Shown here in pieces: positions 13,001 to 26,400 of a stretch of DNA of 64,000 nt. The DNA comes from Cymodocea nodosa (taxonomy: Eukaryota > Streptophyta > Magnoliopsida > Alismatales > Cymodoceaceae), in contig JAZBRI010000004.1 of the NCBI GenBank assembly GCA_036874045.1, forward strand, positions 4,402,001 to 4,466,000, read 5' to 3'. How positions within the stretch are numbered: the first letter of the stretch is position 1; each line of letters opens with the position of its first letter. Below the pieces are notes generated by a model, which made no database searches, was not told the origin of the DNA, and was given only the letters and a program-made list of their open reading frames with translations. Position numbers and translations under genes: made by a program.

Positions 13001-14392
13001 TTGGATAAAGAAATACTAATATCACTGAACCACAATAATTGCAGCAAAAAAGAGAAACGGATTCAATTATATTTGTGAAATTCTAATATCTCACCAAGAA
13101 AGAAATAGAAAGAAAAATGAGAATCTTATAAATTCTATATATTTATGGAAAAAATGTAACTTGGCCCATTCCAAGTGCTTCACCAATGCAGTAATGCTAT
13201 ATTTCTTGCTACTAAAAGAAAATGAATCAAACAAAGATGAATATCTACCTAAACCCAGTGGGTTCATGTCAAATTTTCACTTTTTATCTAGCACATGCGA
13301 TTACCTTATTTTCCAATATCATTTTCTGAAACCTAATATTAAGTATCTATAGCAAAGTAAAAAAATCAATTTCTTCCAGGAAATAGATGGACAGTGAATA
13401 AAAACCGACCTCTGTAATATGATGAAAATCACCTCCAGATGATGGGTCAAACAAAACTGTAGGAAAACTAATCCCAGTTTTTGGCTCAACGGTATCTGGC
13501 TTCCAACTTATTTTAGATAGAGAAATACTTTGACATGCATCTTCGCAGGGAGAATGATCCATATATTTGGTGAATGGTTCACTAGAATTCTCAAGTTGCA
13601 TAGCAAGCATCTTTGAAGATCTTGATACAAAGCAAATAAAATGCAATAGCAAGAAAAGAGAAAAAATAAAACAAGTCAAATTTACTTTTCAACATTTCAA
13701 ACTTCAATATCAAACGGAAATAAATGATTCATATGGCCAATCTTACAATAGGAATAAAAAATTGGTTGTAGTAGTAGTTGTTGTATTACAAATTTCAATG
13801 TCAAGCCCAAAAATGATAAATGCATCATATGAAGTCAAAATCACAAGAAGGAGATATTCCTGGTATAAGCTAACCTCGTAATCTAAGCATAAATGAATTT
13901 GCACCAAGAAACAGCTTACAGATTATCCAATGGTGGTGTAAGAACAGCTGATAATGATGGCATGGTAAATGACTGAAGCTGCCCAACCTCCTTCCACAAG
14001 CGTTTTATTGTGGAAGCGGCTACTTGAGTGAGAATGAGTTGGCTACTACTTTTTGATTTTGGACCATGACCAAACTTCAGTCCCACAAGGCTTTTTCTGT
14101 AAGATGTGACATGCTTGACTTGTGTACCAGATAAACTACTTCCAGCCTTGGAGCATCCAGGAGACTTGAAAATTGATCCAGTAGATAACCACAGGAACAG
14201 GGCTCCAGCAAACTTTGAGACGCAACTAAATGCTTCTTGAAGAGCTATGTTACCAGGCACATAGAGATTGTCTGCATGGTAGGCAGAATTTTCAAGGAGT
14301 GAACCAAATTGAGACACCAAATGGAACCCAAAATCATGAGGTACATGGGAATCAGCATTGAACAAGTCCGAACGCCAATCGTTGGGATTCAT
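7025..14392 (-). CDS. FAP2: Fatty-acid-binding protein 2-like, chalcone-isomerase fold
   Basis: Member of the CHI-fold FAP family, which binds fatty acids in plastids and is not a true chalcone isomerase. Ten coding exons: 14392-13920, 13620-13410, 12497-12422, 12228-12126, 9892-9824, 8122-8086, 7996-7922, 7846-7795, 7712-7668 and 7122-7025. All junctions are GT-AG and the total is 1239 nt, giving 412 aa. The first roughly 205 residues are a variable N-terminal region without clear domains. The CHI domain then runs from KTGISFPTVLF through VLVGTGSRIMRIVKMKSIKL, YAFGLYVHPD, SAFGSYFSRDIPLHV and ELTEIGG-like strands to the C-terminal GGLIRRC. Arg236 and Tyr249 have the same 13-residue spacing as the fatty-acid-contacting Arg and Tyr of Arabidopsis FAP1. 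Similarity and length point to Arabidopsis At2g26310 (FAP2). The N-terminus is not an obvious transit peptide. Introns 4 (2.2 kb) and 5 (1.7 kb) carry repeats. Confidence 0.93.
8168..8271. repeat. 52-bp tandem duplication
   Basis: Two adjacent copies of a 52-bp unit beginning GGCTGATsTAACTTGACTG lie at 8168-8219 and 8220-8271. They differ at a single visible position, the C/G in GGCTGATC versus GGCTGATG. They lie just inside intron 5 of FAP2, close to its exon-6 acceptor side. The near-identity indicates a recent duplication. Confidence 0.9.
8384..8690. repeat. Pair of LTR- or MITE-like repeats in FAP2 intron 5
   Basis: Two related stretches at about 8384-8490 and 8598-8690 share 'GTGACATmyAACTCAAAA', then 'TTTAAGTyCTATCTyAyTTT' and 'CCmrTGTrArAATATT'-like blocks in the same order. 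Such blocks recur in plant LTR/MITE terminal sequences, but ends and target-site duplications could not be fixed. Nothing coding was found in 8700-9820. Confidence 0.4.
9893..12125. other. Intron 4 of FAP2, with a possible copia RNase H scrap
   Basis: This 2.2-kb intron is AT-rich. About 11557-11600 on the plus strand reads QSENSLADILLKR, which resembles the LADI-x-TK motif at the end of copia RNase H domains. About 11620-11790 might be associated LTR sequence, but no boundaries, primer-binding site or target duplication are visible. No other gene-like signal was found. Confidence 0.3.
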
Positions 14393-17300
14393 GGTTGAAA
14401 ATATGAACTAACAACACGATCTTTCAACGTACTAGTTTCAGATTCTAATGATGAACAATTTCCTCGTTGCACACCTAATTAAAACAGAAGCGAGTGAGTA
14501 TTCCATATACAATCACAACGATAAAGATATACAAAGAACCAAAAGGAACAAGCAAGCTCATACATAAATAAGCATTCACATGCAAAGATCAAAGTATCAT
14601 ATTTAGTGAACCCATTCCGTTTCGTCCTTTTTTTTTGTGTTTCGGAATGTCATTCTTCTTCGCGCATATAATGAAACATCTTTAACCAAAAATACGAATA
14701 ACTACTGTTTCCTAGGCAGATGTTCATTGAAGCATCCCACATTCACAAGCGCGGCTAAGAATTAAAACAAAAGCAAAGGAATCAAATCGAGGAAAAGAAT
14801 ATCAAAATATTAAATATACCGATCAATGCACGATCATAGCAACAAAAGCACGATCACATGGGCGGAACACTCGAATCTCAAAATTGAACGATCACCAAAC
14901 TATCACTGCCAGATGCGCGCTTACGGAAAACATGGTCCCAACGAACGAGAGACGTAAAATGTGGAACAACGAGCCTGGCGGTTCCCAGCCTTTGCCCTTC
15001 CGACGGCGAGATCGTGCCTTCCGTCGGCCGGCAAAGACCGAGCTAGGGTTGGAAAAGGGAGGATGGGAGCAATTCGAGGCGAGAAAGGAGGAGAAGAAAC
15101 GATCAAATAATAGCGAAGGGGAGCAAAGAAGATGCTTTTTTCTTGCTGCTGCTAAACTACACGTTTGGAATTTAACACATGGTTTTCAATTTCCATACGT
15201 CGCAAAAACGAAACAAGGCAAGTCAGAAAAGGCAAAAAAGCCAATTCTACGAAGATTTAATAACAAAAAAAAGAAAACAAGTCTACGACGACTAAAGTTT
15301 GGGGGTTGTTATTTATTAATTACCGTCGACGGCGACGGTAATATGTGTGCGACATGTAAATATATACGTAAGAGAACTTGTATTTTATATTTCACTCGTG
15401 GACTGTGGACCCTGCACGGCATGAGGACCACATGGTTTGACGGCTCAGATGAGGTGGCAGGGCGTCGGCAACTGCCGTGGACATTTTTCGACGTGGCCAA
15501 TGTGAAAAATAATAATAATAATAATTCTACGTGGCCAGCAAGGACGCGTTTCGTTCGTTGCGCGTATTTGTGCACGTGCATCAGTCCAAGAGTGCACATG
15601 GAGTGTTCATGCTTTCTACCTTCCCTGCCACGCTGTATTTCATCTTTCCCTCGCTTTTTTCTCTCAAGGTATTTAATATATCGAATGTTTGATATACTAT
15701 TCTTATTTTTATCATTATATATCGATGACACTACCATGCATAAGTTTTATTATAAAAAAATAATAACTAATCAAAGTTTTAGAATTAGGAGTTGTGACGA
15801 TAGCTCTCCTTTAAATACCTTTTATTTTACTCCAAATCTTAGTTTGCCAGTATCTTCATTAGATTGTTGTTACAACACTCATTCACACTTGTCAATAAGT
15901 TGCAAAAGATAAAAATTGGTGGAGCAGTAAGAATGGTAAAAATGAGAAAAAAAATAAAGAAAGGCAAACAAAAATGCAAAAAGTTTAATTAGAAAATGAT
16001 GAAATCATGTTTAAAAAAAATATAGAAATAAAAAGTAACAGTGGAATCAAATAATATAATAAACATCAAGTGAGATTGTATTTAACAACATTACATATTT
16101 AAATTTATTGTATACCTTGTTCATGAATTCTATTACATATTGTTTGAAATATCTTGTGAGTTATTCACCTATCATTTTTGACATCTCCTTTATGAAAATT
16201 ACTACTATTATTCTTAACAAGTTTTTTTCTTTTAATTTTGTTATTTTCATTTAACCATTGTTTTTGTTTCTATTTATCTCTCAAAAAGCCTTCGTTAACC
16301 ATTGTGTATTGATATACGAGGAAAACATTAGTCATTCCTTTCCTTCGCTATTTTACGATGAAAGATATCAAAAAAAATAAAATAAAAATTAATATTTATG
16401 ATTTAATGATAAAGACAAAATAAATTTCAAAGCATGTAGATATTAATATTTATGTGTTTTAATAAATAAAAATGAAATTTAATAATAGTGGTTTATTTAA
16501 TTGTATTTAATTTATCCACTTTATTAACATTTTATCAATATTTTATTAACATTAACATTAATATTTAATATTTTTATTTGATATTAATATAAACTTTTAT
16601 TGTATTTATAATAATATTTTAATTTAAAAAATCAATTTTATTATTCATTTTTATTTTACTAATTTTTTGTGAGATGTATAAATAATTTTTTTTTTCTAAC
16701 TTTCTTTATTTTTCTTTTTTAACTTTGTTCTTATAATTAACTTTTAATTAATAATGAAGATGAAACTTATGTCATTCTCAACATTAAGAATAAGATTTAA
16801 GAAGTATTTGTGTACCTAAAAAATATTAAAAAAATAATAAGAATTTTTCTATCATTTTCTGAATATTTGTTTGTCGAATAGGTTTTCTAAGAAATTTGTC
16901 GTTCTATTCTCGTATCTAAGAAATTTTTTTAAAAATTTTTCAAGTTTCTGATTTTTAAAATTAATACACGTAAAATAATAAAGAAATATAAAATGTATTT
17001 TAAATTAAATAATAATAAATCATGTAAAAATTATTATTGACGTAAAGTTTAAGTTGAAATCTGAAGATTGCAGTTTCAAACGCAGAAATTAAAATATAGG
17101 ACACAAGTTGTATGTCGTAAAACCCAAACCCTAGCGACTCATAGCAGGTCGACTCGTCTTCTCCAGCGAATTAGGTAGTCGGGTTTTAATTTAAATGATC
17201 GTGTCCTTACGTATGTATGTTGTGTTTGATGATCTCATTTCTTTTCCTCATTTCCACCCAAAAATCTTCACGAGCGACGACCCGCGCAACCACGCAAAGA

Positions 17301-17405
17301 TCGTCACACACACACTCCTCCTTAAACCCCTGTTGATCGGCATCCACGACGCCGGCGAGGACTCGAGGCCAGGCGGCGCGGGACGGTGACGAGTTGGGGC
17401 ACAAC
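14393..17405. promoter_or_regulatory. Divergent intergenic region between FAP2 (-) and ESF1 (+)
   Basis: About 14890-15120 is GC-richer. On the minus strand it reads like a plant leader (CCAACCCTAGCTCGG), so it is probably a 5' UTR exon or promoter-proximal part of FAP2. About 15700-17050 is very AT-rich, with no coding signal. About 17100-17405 contains 'AACCCTAG' at 17125-17132 and is the likely 5' UTR and core promoter of ESF1; AAACCCTA is a known telo-box-type element of plant ribosome-biogenesis genes. A 342-codon plus-strand frame through 14884-15912 lacks protein-like features and was not accepted. Confidence 0.5.
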
Positions 17406-20400
17406 ATGTTTAACAAGGATAAGAAGAAGAAGAAGATGATGATGAAAGAAAAGGCAGCGGTGGAACCGCACGATGCAGCAGAAGAGAAGGCACCAAGTGC
17501 CAGCGGACGCAAGGGGGGCGTGGTGACGGACCCACGATTTGTCTCCGTCCACTCTGATCCCAGATTCAAACGCATGCCCAGGCGCCAGTCCAAAATCGAG
17601 ATAGATTCTCGTTTCAACCGTATGTTTAAGGACAAGAGCTTTGCGCATTTTGCGGCTCCCATTGATAAGAGGGGGAAGGCAAGGAAAGGGAAAACGGAGA
17701 ATCCTTTGCTTCACTATTACATTCACCAAAAGGAACCTATGGTGGGGGAGAAGGCCGGTCATTTTGGGAAATTGGAAGGGATGGACGAGCAGGAAGAGGA
17801 CGACGTGTCAGAAAGTGAGTCGACTACGAGTTCTTCTTCTGAAGAGGAAGAAGTAGACGACGATGATCAGGTTTGTTCGAGCACATTTCGCGATTCTTAC
17901 GAATTTCATCAGAAAAGTCTTTCATTCTAACTATATATTTTTTTCAAAAACATGATACTTAATAAGAAAGAAATGAATGGCGAACTAATGTTAGAGGAGC
18001 ATTATTGCATAAGAACTGTCATGGTGCTGTTAATTTATATAAACTTTCTTGCAGGTGTCTATGAACAGTGAGATTGCTCATTATTTGATGGCAAACCATG
18101 AAGATACGCCTCAAGTTGAACAAGCAACGCATAGACTTGCTGCTGTTAACATGGATTGGGATCATATTAAGGTACATCACTAATCTATCCTAAAGTGTTG
18201 ATTATGAAGAAAAGAAACTAGTAGTGTAGTGATTTGAATTTGATGTTTGCATTGGTGATTATTTCGGCAGAGCAAAAACTGACTTTTATTTTATCATATC
18301 TGATTTTCTATGATGGTAAACAAACAAACATATCCTTCATTAAGTTATAATGGTAAATGAAATTATCTTGTCAAGAATGTTCCTCACAAAGTGAAGTTCA
18401 TATTAGTTTGTGTTGGTACATATTGTTCTATTTTTTTGATTTAGCTTAATTTAATTTGTGTTGCTTTATCTATGATTTGAAATAGCCATGTGGTTTGAGA
18501 AGATTGATATGTGTTAGAATGTAAATATCTAGTTGGCCCAATTAGTCATGTATATATATGTAATATCGTTTATGGAATAAATGGATTTTTGACACTTAAT
18601 CCTCGTCTAAGATGGTATCAAAGTAGGTTTAAGTGTTAACCCTATTTATCAGAAAATACTTTGGTTTACCCTCGTGCTAATATACCAAGAGGACTTGCTT
18701 CTATTACTACTTCTAGTGAATCATCTCTTCTTTGGTATCGGCAGCTTGGACATCCATCTCTTCGTAAGCTTCAAGTCACACTTCCCTAGATTTTAGTGTT
18801 GTTTGTTTCATGTGAATCTTGTATTTTAGGTAAGTATTTTCGTGCTACCTATCAGAGTCATGAGTTGTCATCCATGTCTAATATGTTAGAACTTATCACT
18901 TGTGATGTCTGGGGTCTTTCTCGATTTCCATCTGTGTCGGGTCATAGTTATTGCATTGTTTTTATTGATGAATACTCTTGAGTATCATGGGTGTATCTGT
19001 TAAAGGATCAAAAAAATATTTCTGATGTTATATGTACATTTTTCAATGAAATTGAAAATCAATTTTTTGTTACTCCTAAAATTTTTTGTATTGATAATAC
19101 CTTGGAGTCAAAATGAGGTTCACATTATTTGTTTATCTTGGAGAATATTACATCAAATTACTTGTCCACACACATCTCAATGAAACAGCATTGCTGAGTG
19201 CAAACATTGTCATTTTCTTGACATTGTTCACACCCTTTTGTTTGAGATGTGTATTCTTCGTTATTTATGGTCCGATGCTATTCTTATAGTTTATTATCTC
19301 ATCAATCATATGCCCTCCTTTGCCCTAAGGGGATAGGTTCCTTTTAGACGATTGTTTCTAAATAAGGAGTTATTCACTTTACCTCCTTATGTCTTTGAGT
19401 GCATTACCGTTGTCAAGGACCTTTTTTAGGCTTAGACAAACTTGCACCCTGTTCTATCAAGTGTGTTTTCATTGACTACTCTCATGCTCAGAAAGGGTAT
19501 TAGTGTTATCATCCTCCTATCTGTCGCTACTTTACTTCTTTTGATGTCTGTTTCTTAGAGGAGGTTCCTTATTTTCTTGAGTTGGGTAAATAACACTCAC
19601 CAAGATCCAATTCCTTGTCCCTTAAGTGTTTCCCCTTCTGTTGTTTCTTCCACTGAATCTTCAAAAGCATCTTCTATATCTTGTCCCTTGCAGGTTTATC
19701 ATCGACGATGACGCACTCAAGAGACTTCACTAACTCTAGACATGCCCACCTCTTTCATGTCTACAAGTCAACCATTATCTGATCTTGACCTTCCCATTGC
19801 ACATTGCAAAGGTACATGTGTTTTTACTGCCTATCCTATTTCTAACTTTGTTTCTTATGATTCTCTTGGTTCCTCTCATTGCCAATATGCCTTATCCTTA
19901 TTTTCAAAATCAATACCTAAGGATTTTCATGAAGCACTTACCCTTCCTTAGTGGAAGCATGCCATGGATGAAGAAATGCAAACATTAGTTAGTCGTGGTA
20001 TATGAGAGTTGATTTCTCGCCCTGCCAACTCATTGTTGGTCAGCTATCATTGGGTTTTCACCATCAAACGCAAACCTGATGGCTCTATAGAGCAATACAA
20101 GGCCCGCTTAGTCACTCAAGGCTTTACACAGACTTATGGTGTTGACTACAAAGAGACATTCTCTCCTATTGCCTATCTCAACTCCATTCACATTCTACTT
20201 TCTGTTGCAGTTAATCATGGGTGGAGGCTTTGCTAGATGGATGTTAGTAATGTTTTTCTCTATGAGGATCTTGATGAGAAAGTTTTTATGGAGCAACCTT
20301 TGGAGTTTATTACTTAGGAGAAGAACACCATGTGCTTTCTTAAGAAGGAAATCTACGATCTTAAACAGAGTTCATGAGCTTTTTGCTAAGTTTAATTTTG

Positions 20401-23400
20401 TGATGCTACAATATAATTTCAAGAAGTATGTCGTTAACCCATCAATCTTTGTTTACAAGAGTCGTGATGACTGTCATTTTAACTGTGTATGTTGATGACA
20501 TTATTCTAACAAGCAATGATGTGGTAGGTCTTCATAGAACTATAGAGATATTACAAAACAACTTTGCTATTAAAGATCTGGGTAAACCAAAGTATTTTCT
20601 GGACATTGAATTTGCCTACAAAGGAGATCAGATGCTTCTTACATAGAAGAAATATGCTCTTGATTTATTGGAAGAGATAAGTTTACTGGGTTGCAAGCCA
20701 AAATCCACTCCTATTGAGCTAAATTCACCTTTTTGGGATAGAGAGTCAGATCTATACCCTAATGTGGAACAATATCGTAGACTTATTATATCTTACTGTC
20801 ATTAGACCTAACATTCCCTACACTATTGGTGTTCTTAGTCAATTCATGTGGGAACCTAGACAGGTGCATTGAAATGGAGCTATAAATCTTCTATCTTATA
20901 TAAAGGGCTTATCGGGAAATATTGATTTATTCCAAACATGGCCATCTTTAGGTCAAGGCATACTCAGATTTAGGATTGGGTAATGACACCAAGAGAAAAT
21001 CTACATTTAGATACTACACATATGTGGGTGACAATTTGGTGACTTAGCGAAGTAAGAAACAAAGTGTCCCTTCAAAATCAAGTATAGAAGCAGAACTTCG
21101 ATCTATGTTTCAAATTGCTAGTGAGCTAGTATGGATAAAAAACCTATATCTGGATGGAGAATAATTATCCTTACTTTTATCAATATGTTTTGTGACAATC
21201 AAATTGCTATCTACATTGTCAGTAATGAGTACTATTGGGAACACTCAAAGCATATTAAGATTGATTGTTACCATGTTTGTGATCTAGTTGAAGTGACAAC
21301 GTATCACTTCCTTTCACAAGATCAAAGGATGAATTGCAGATATCTTCACCAAGGCTCTACAAATTACTCTGTTTAATAATCTTTGTAACAAGCTAAGACT
21401 TGTAGATATTTATGCTCTAGCTTAAGGGGGAGTGTTAGAATGTAAATATCTAGTTGGCCTAATAGGTCAATTTAGTCATGTATATATATGTAATCTCATT
21501 TATAGAATAAATGGATTTTTGACACTCAATCCTTGTCTAAGAATATGATTTTGAAGTACAAATTTTTTAACAAGGAGTTCAGTATTTATCGGACATGTTC
21601 ATTCTGAATGACTGTTTTTGGTCAAATATTGTTTTTTACTGTTGTTCCGAAAATTTGGAGCTGATGATTGAAGATCCAATTTTGAATTCAATGAATTAAT
21701 TTCTATGAGAAGTGCTCTAGCCATCCACTCAGATACCCATTGAGGTTGTTCTATATGATAGTAAGGCATCCAAACATCTGCTAGCTGGTAGAACATCCAT
21801 AACAGTGAAAAATTGGTTGTCTGGTTGGACATCCATTTGGACTTGCCTTTGATGTCATTTTGTCTGTTTTATGGTGATTAATGGATACTTCAGTGTTTTC
21901 ATGTTGGACCATTATATTACATGGATTATCCACCCATTTTGATGGAAGAGTCACAGTTGAGTCACTTGAGTAGAGATGGGCTTATCTAGATTTTGACTTT
22001 TTGCATAAAAGGTCCCAAAATTTTGGTTTGTTAACCATCACATATCATCCACTTGCCTATTTTTTCTCAAAGTAGCTTAATAGAAACTAAATTTTCTTTG
22101 CACGTTTAGGTTTGCATAAATGTCATACCAGATTAAAGTTTAAGTGAATGAGCAATACATCTGGACGATAAAAAAGTGTTGAAGTTAACCCTTAATTTAT
22201 TACTTTCCACACATTTACACTGTTTTTTAATCATTTGATTACAAAATCATCAAACTTTTAAGCTTGTAGAAGTAATGATTTGATTTTGATCATCATGTGA
22301 TGTAGGAATCATACTTTGCTATCTTGATCATTAGTGTTTTGTTTTTCCTTAATGATAATTATCAATTTCTGTAACGAAATAAATTATTTTGCTTGATGGT
22401 AGGCCGTGGATATATTTGTAGTGATGGCATCATGTCTCCCAAAAGATGGGAACATTCTCTCAGTTGCAGTTTATCCATCTAATTTTGGACTTGAGTGCAT
22501 GGAGATTGAAGCAACCAAAGGTCCTTCTAATCTTATATGTGGTAAGGAGAAAAATAGTGACCTAGATGAAGATGTTGATGAAGATGAAGATTGTGATGAT
22601 GAGAAAGAAAATAGAAAATTGCGGACTTATGAGTTGAACAAGCTAAGGTGATTCTTTTAATTAAAATTATAATTTAATTTTTTCTGCTGCATCTGTTGGA
22701 CTATTTGCTAGGTAGCTTTTTGCACATGTTTGTATGGCTGATGTGATTGAAGAGGCTATTTTTTGCTTAACCATTCAACATAGGAATAAATTTCTCCCAC
22801 CTCCCATTTTCAGGTACTATTATGCTGCTATAGTGTGCGATTCTAGTGCTACAGCAGAGTATCTTTACAAAAATCTTGATGGAACCGAGCTTTTGAAGAC
22901 TTCAAATGTTTTTGATCTTCGTTTTATTCCTGACTCAATGGAGTTCTCTAAACCTCCCCGTGACATAACGTCAAAGGTAACACCATTTTACGAAGCTATA
23001 ACATACTATTAATCACACATTTTATTTCATTACTCTTTCTTAGTTCATTTCATTAATAATATAAATGTCATGGAGAAATTTTTTACAATGTAAGAAAATG
23101 GTTTGCAATATTGAAATGGATTTTGACAAACAATACCAAGCTTCAGATTTAAAATATTTCATTCTAACATTTTTTTCCAACTTCTCATTAGTTTGGTATT
23201 CATATCATAAAAGAGTTGACCCATTAAACCCATTTATTAAATGGATTGAATTTAGATTCAACGCATGCAACTCATTTATGACTTGTTTAATATATTATGA
23301 CCCATTTTATGACTTGTACGAGAAAAATTTATATATTATACATAATATCATTATTATATAATACACCATATAATATTACATATATTTATTCATTAGTTAT

Positions 23401-26400
23401 ATGATTTATATAGCATGCAACGAATTAAATAGGTTTTACAGGTTAATTGTTTGAGTTACTTGCACAACTTGTTTAACTTTGTAAATAGGTTAAATGGGTT
23501 GGGTTTGGTTAACCCATTTGTAAACAATTTGGATTTGGGTTGGGATTTCCAACTTATTAAATGAGTTGGTCTTGGGTTGGACTTGAACTCGACTTGTCTA
23601 TTGACCTATTTTACCGGTCTTGGTGATATTAGTCACAATTGGGCTAATTTGTAACAAGCAGAAAAACCTAGGATGCATAATTTTGTGTCGAGGAAAAACT
23701 AACAAATGGACTGGCTTCTTCGTTTCAAATCTTCAAGTGCCATGCTGTTATTACAATTGTTTATTATTTCAATACATGAACTTCATCAATCATTTCAGTA
23801 CCTTTCAAAGTTTGTGTATTAGAAGGGTAAAAGACTTGTGTGTGATCATTGTTTTTGGAAAGGCTTTATGCCTCACTTTTGTGATCATTCTCCATAATTT
23901 TGATTATGGTCACTGTTTTGAAAATTGGATTGGATCAGCCATTTTCTTCTCCAGTTCAATTCAAAAGTTGGTCAACTACTTTGTCTAGGTGTCATCCTAA
24001 TGATGTAAAATTAATAAAATATCAAGGAAAAAAAGTTATAAACATGGTTATTCAAATCACATGATTCTAAATATTGTTATTTATATAAAATGAGATATGT
24101 AAAACACATCCATAAACATGCCAATATTTTTCTTTCAAAAAAGCCAATACTCAAGCACTTCGGTGTTTGAACCTTACAAAAACCCATTACTATGTGATTC
24201 TAGGCATGATTATCAATAATAAATCTTGCAAAAAAAGCTTTATTGTCAATAGCAAAAATAAATGTAGATATGCCACATGGAGAATCTAAAGACAAATGAG
24301 GATGAAAAGCAAGACACTAATTAGTACTAGTAAGGGAAACATGGAAAGATCAACAAGCACAATGAATGAAGAAAAGGCATCTAGGTTACTCCTTGGTTAA
24401 CGACCTCTTGGTGTTCTTGGTTTTCAATCTGGACACAAACAGAAAGGTTAAGTTGATGAAGCCATCGTGGGCCTTATGGATAGTGCCATCTAAAGGAGTT
24501 GCTTCCTTGTCTTGTGCCATCATCATGTGTTGCAATCTCCATTACCACCCTCTACCAGTATTACCACCTCACATTATCCCTCTTCTTGTATGGAGGGGAA
24601 TTGCCTCCTTATCTTGTGCCATCATTGTATTTTACAACATTCATTGCCATCCTCTATCAATGTCATCACCTTGTCTCATCCCTCTTTTGTGCTTGACATT
24701 CGACAATCATTGGTGCATGGGTTAGAGATTTAGATCCTGTCTAGAATCACTTGTAACTAATATCCTGCCATTAACTTCTAATAGAAGCTGAAAGTCTAGA
24801 AGTGGTTGCAACTAGTATTGGCCTGCAACTTTTGAGAGACACTCCAACTTTTGGAAGTGGGAAAAATAAAAGAAATACAGATTATGGGAGAAGCCAGTGT
24901 AAGGCTGTTTCTCCTAGAAGCTGCTGCTTCTTTTCCATTCTTCCTTTCGTGTCCTTATTTATTTAGTTCAATTATAGCATAATAAACCATTATCAACACT
25001 AAATGTCATTGAAAATTAAAGTATGTCTTGTACATTTATTACAAGATGTGAACATTTATCACAATGTGTAAAGTACATGTATTGTATAATATATAATATA
25101 CTTGAGTATTATTCAAAAATAAACTAATGCATTATACATGTTGTCTAAGAACTTTCAAGAATAAATTACATGTAATATACATTTACTATTGCTACTCACT
25201 TTATTTATGGATGACATTGTAAATTTAGTTGATCTAGAAGCTAGTTTAGGATTTAGACCATTAAAAAGCAAACAGATTTTGGGAACTTGTTTTTCAAGGG
25301 CTAGATTCTAGCTATTTGAGAATCTAGTTCGTGACTTAAAATCCATATATTGTTTATAAGTGGTTCCAAACTGAGGGAAGTTGTTTGGTGTGTCATATGT
25401 GGTCATATGGGCACAAGTTTAGGTCTAGGACCTCTAGGTTATTAGTTAGTTGTGTCAGGTATTGTGATAATATGATCTTTGATTTTAAAAAAGTCTGTGC
25501 TGATGGTTTGCTGGTGAAAACTATCCAATTCATTTGTTTTGCTGTTCCAACAAAAAATTGGCCTGTTTGACATAAACAATCATTCTATCAGTACCATGAC
25601 CAAAATATTATGATTTGTTGGTTCAACTCGTTATCATCATTTACAACTTACAAACAAGGTTTAGGAAATTGAAATGCTCTTCTAATGACTTGCCATTGTG
25701 AATTATTTAATTGCAAACAAGCAAGTGAAAGGTTTCATGGGATATGCCTTTCCTTGAATAGAAACTACGTTGTTAGTTTCTATAAATTATTTATTCTAGC
25801 AAGATGAACAAATGCTTTTGTAATAATTTTTTTAGCATGTTTCAAATAGAAAATTTGTCTAACGCAACATATAATAAGCAACATACGACATGGTCCAATT
25901 TTAGAGCATCTTCATTTATGGCAAGGTTAGATAGGGTGTTTGTTATGCATAGGTGGTGGGTGATGTGAGGTACCAAGTTACACCAATAAGAAGAAGCTAT
26001 TGCAAAAATGGATGATATTGGTGGGGATGAGAACTTATCCGCTGGGTGGCTATATGTAGAAAGTGAAACAAAGCCTGGAGACAATGATTTAGGATGCTTT
26101 AGCTAAAGGAAGGTGGTGGGAACGCCAATTTTTATTATGAAAATTGCAATATGTCATAAACGAGTAAATGGCTTGGATTTGGGAGCCCCACACTTCCAGC
26201 AATTTTTAGTTACCATATCTTTGTTTAGCTCTATATGCTATCAACGTCTTAATTAGTGCCTAGTAATCTCATTTATCCAGGCTCTGATATATTCATTCTG
26301 TTTCCATGGTCTGTATTTTTTGTCTGTCTAACATGTTGGTTGTATGTGTAGTTATAGTCGCCCATTGCATAAATGTGTTTAACCAATGTGTAGTTTTTGT

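Larger units (their letters stand above)
18507..21547 (+). mobile_element. Ty1/copia LTR retrotransposon, internally deleted, in ESF1 intron 2
   Basis: The element is bounded by a perfect 5-bp target-site duplication, ATATG, at 18507-18511 and 21543-21547. LTRs are 18512-18612 (101 bp) and 21433-21542 (110 bp). They differ by about five substitutions and two small indels. A primer-binding site, TGGTATCAAAGT, follows at 18613 and resembles the initiator-Met tRNA site. A polypurine tract AAGGGGGAG lies just before the 3' LTR. Decayed coding order is GAG-pre-integrase (LLWYRQLGHPS, about 18730), integrase (about 18800-19330), reverse transcriptase (YHWVFTIKRKPDGSIEQYKA near 20047; YVDDIIL near 20488) and RNase H to about 21380. 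That order defines copia. gag and protease are missing and many stops are present. It is inserted in the same orientation as ESF1. Confidence 0.93.

Noticed and set aside
14884-15912. 342-codon plus-strand open frame
   Set aside because: No conserved motif is present. Composition changes abruptly along its length, and it overlaps the probable minus-strand leader of FAP2. Its second half reads AT-rich spacer.
24366-24733. Three overlapping frames of 65-119 codons in ESF1 intron 4
   Set aside because: They arise from a two-copy tandem repeat and have no protein-like conservation.
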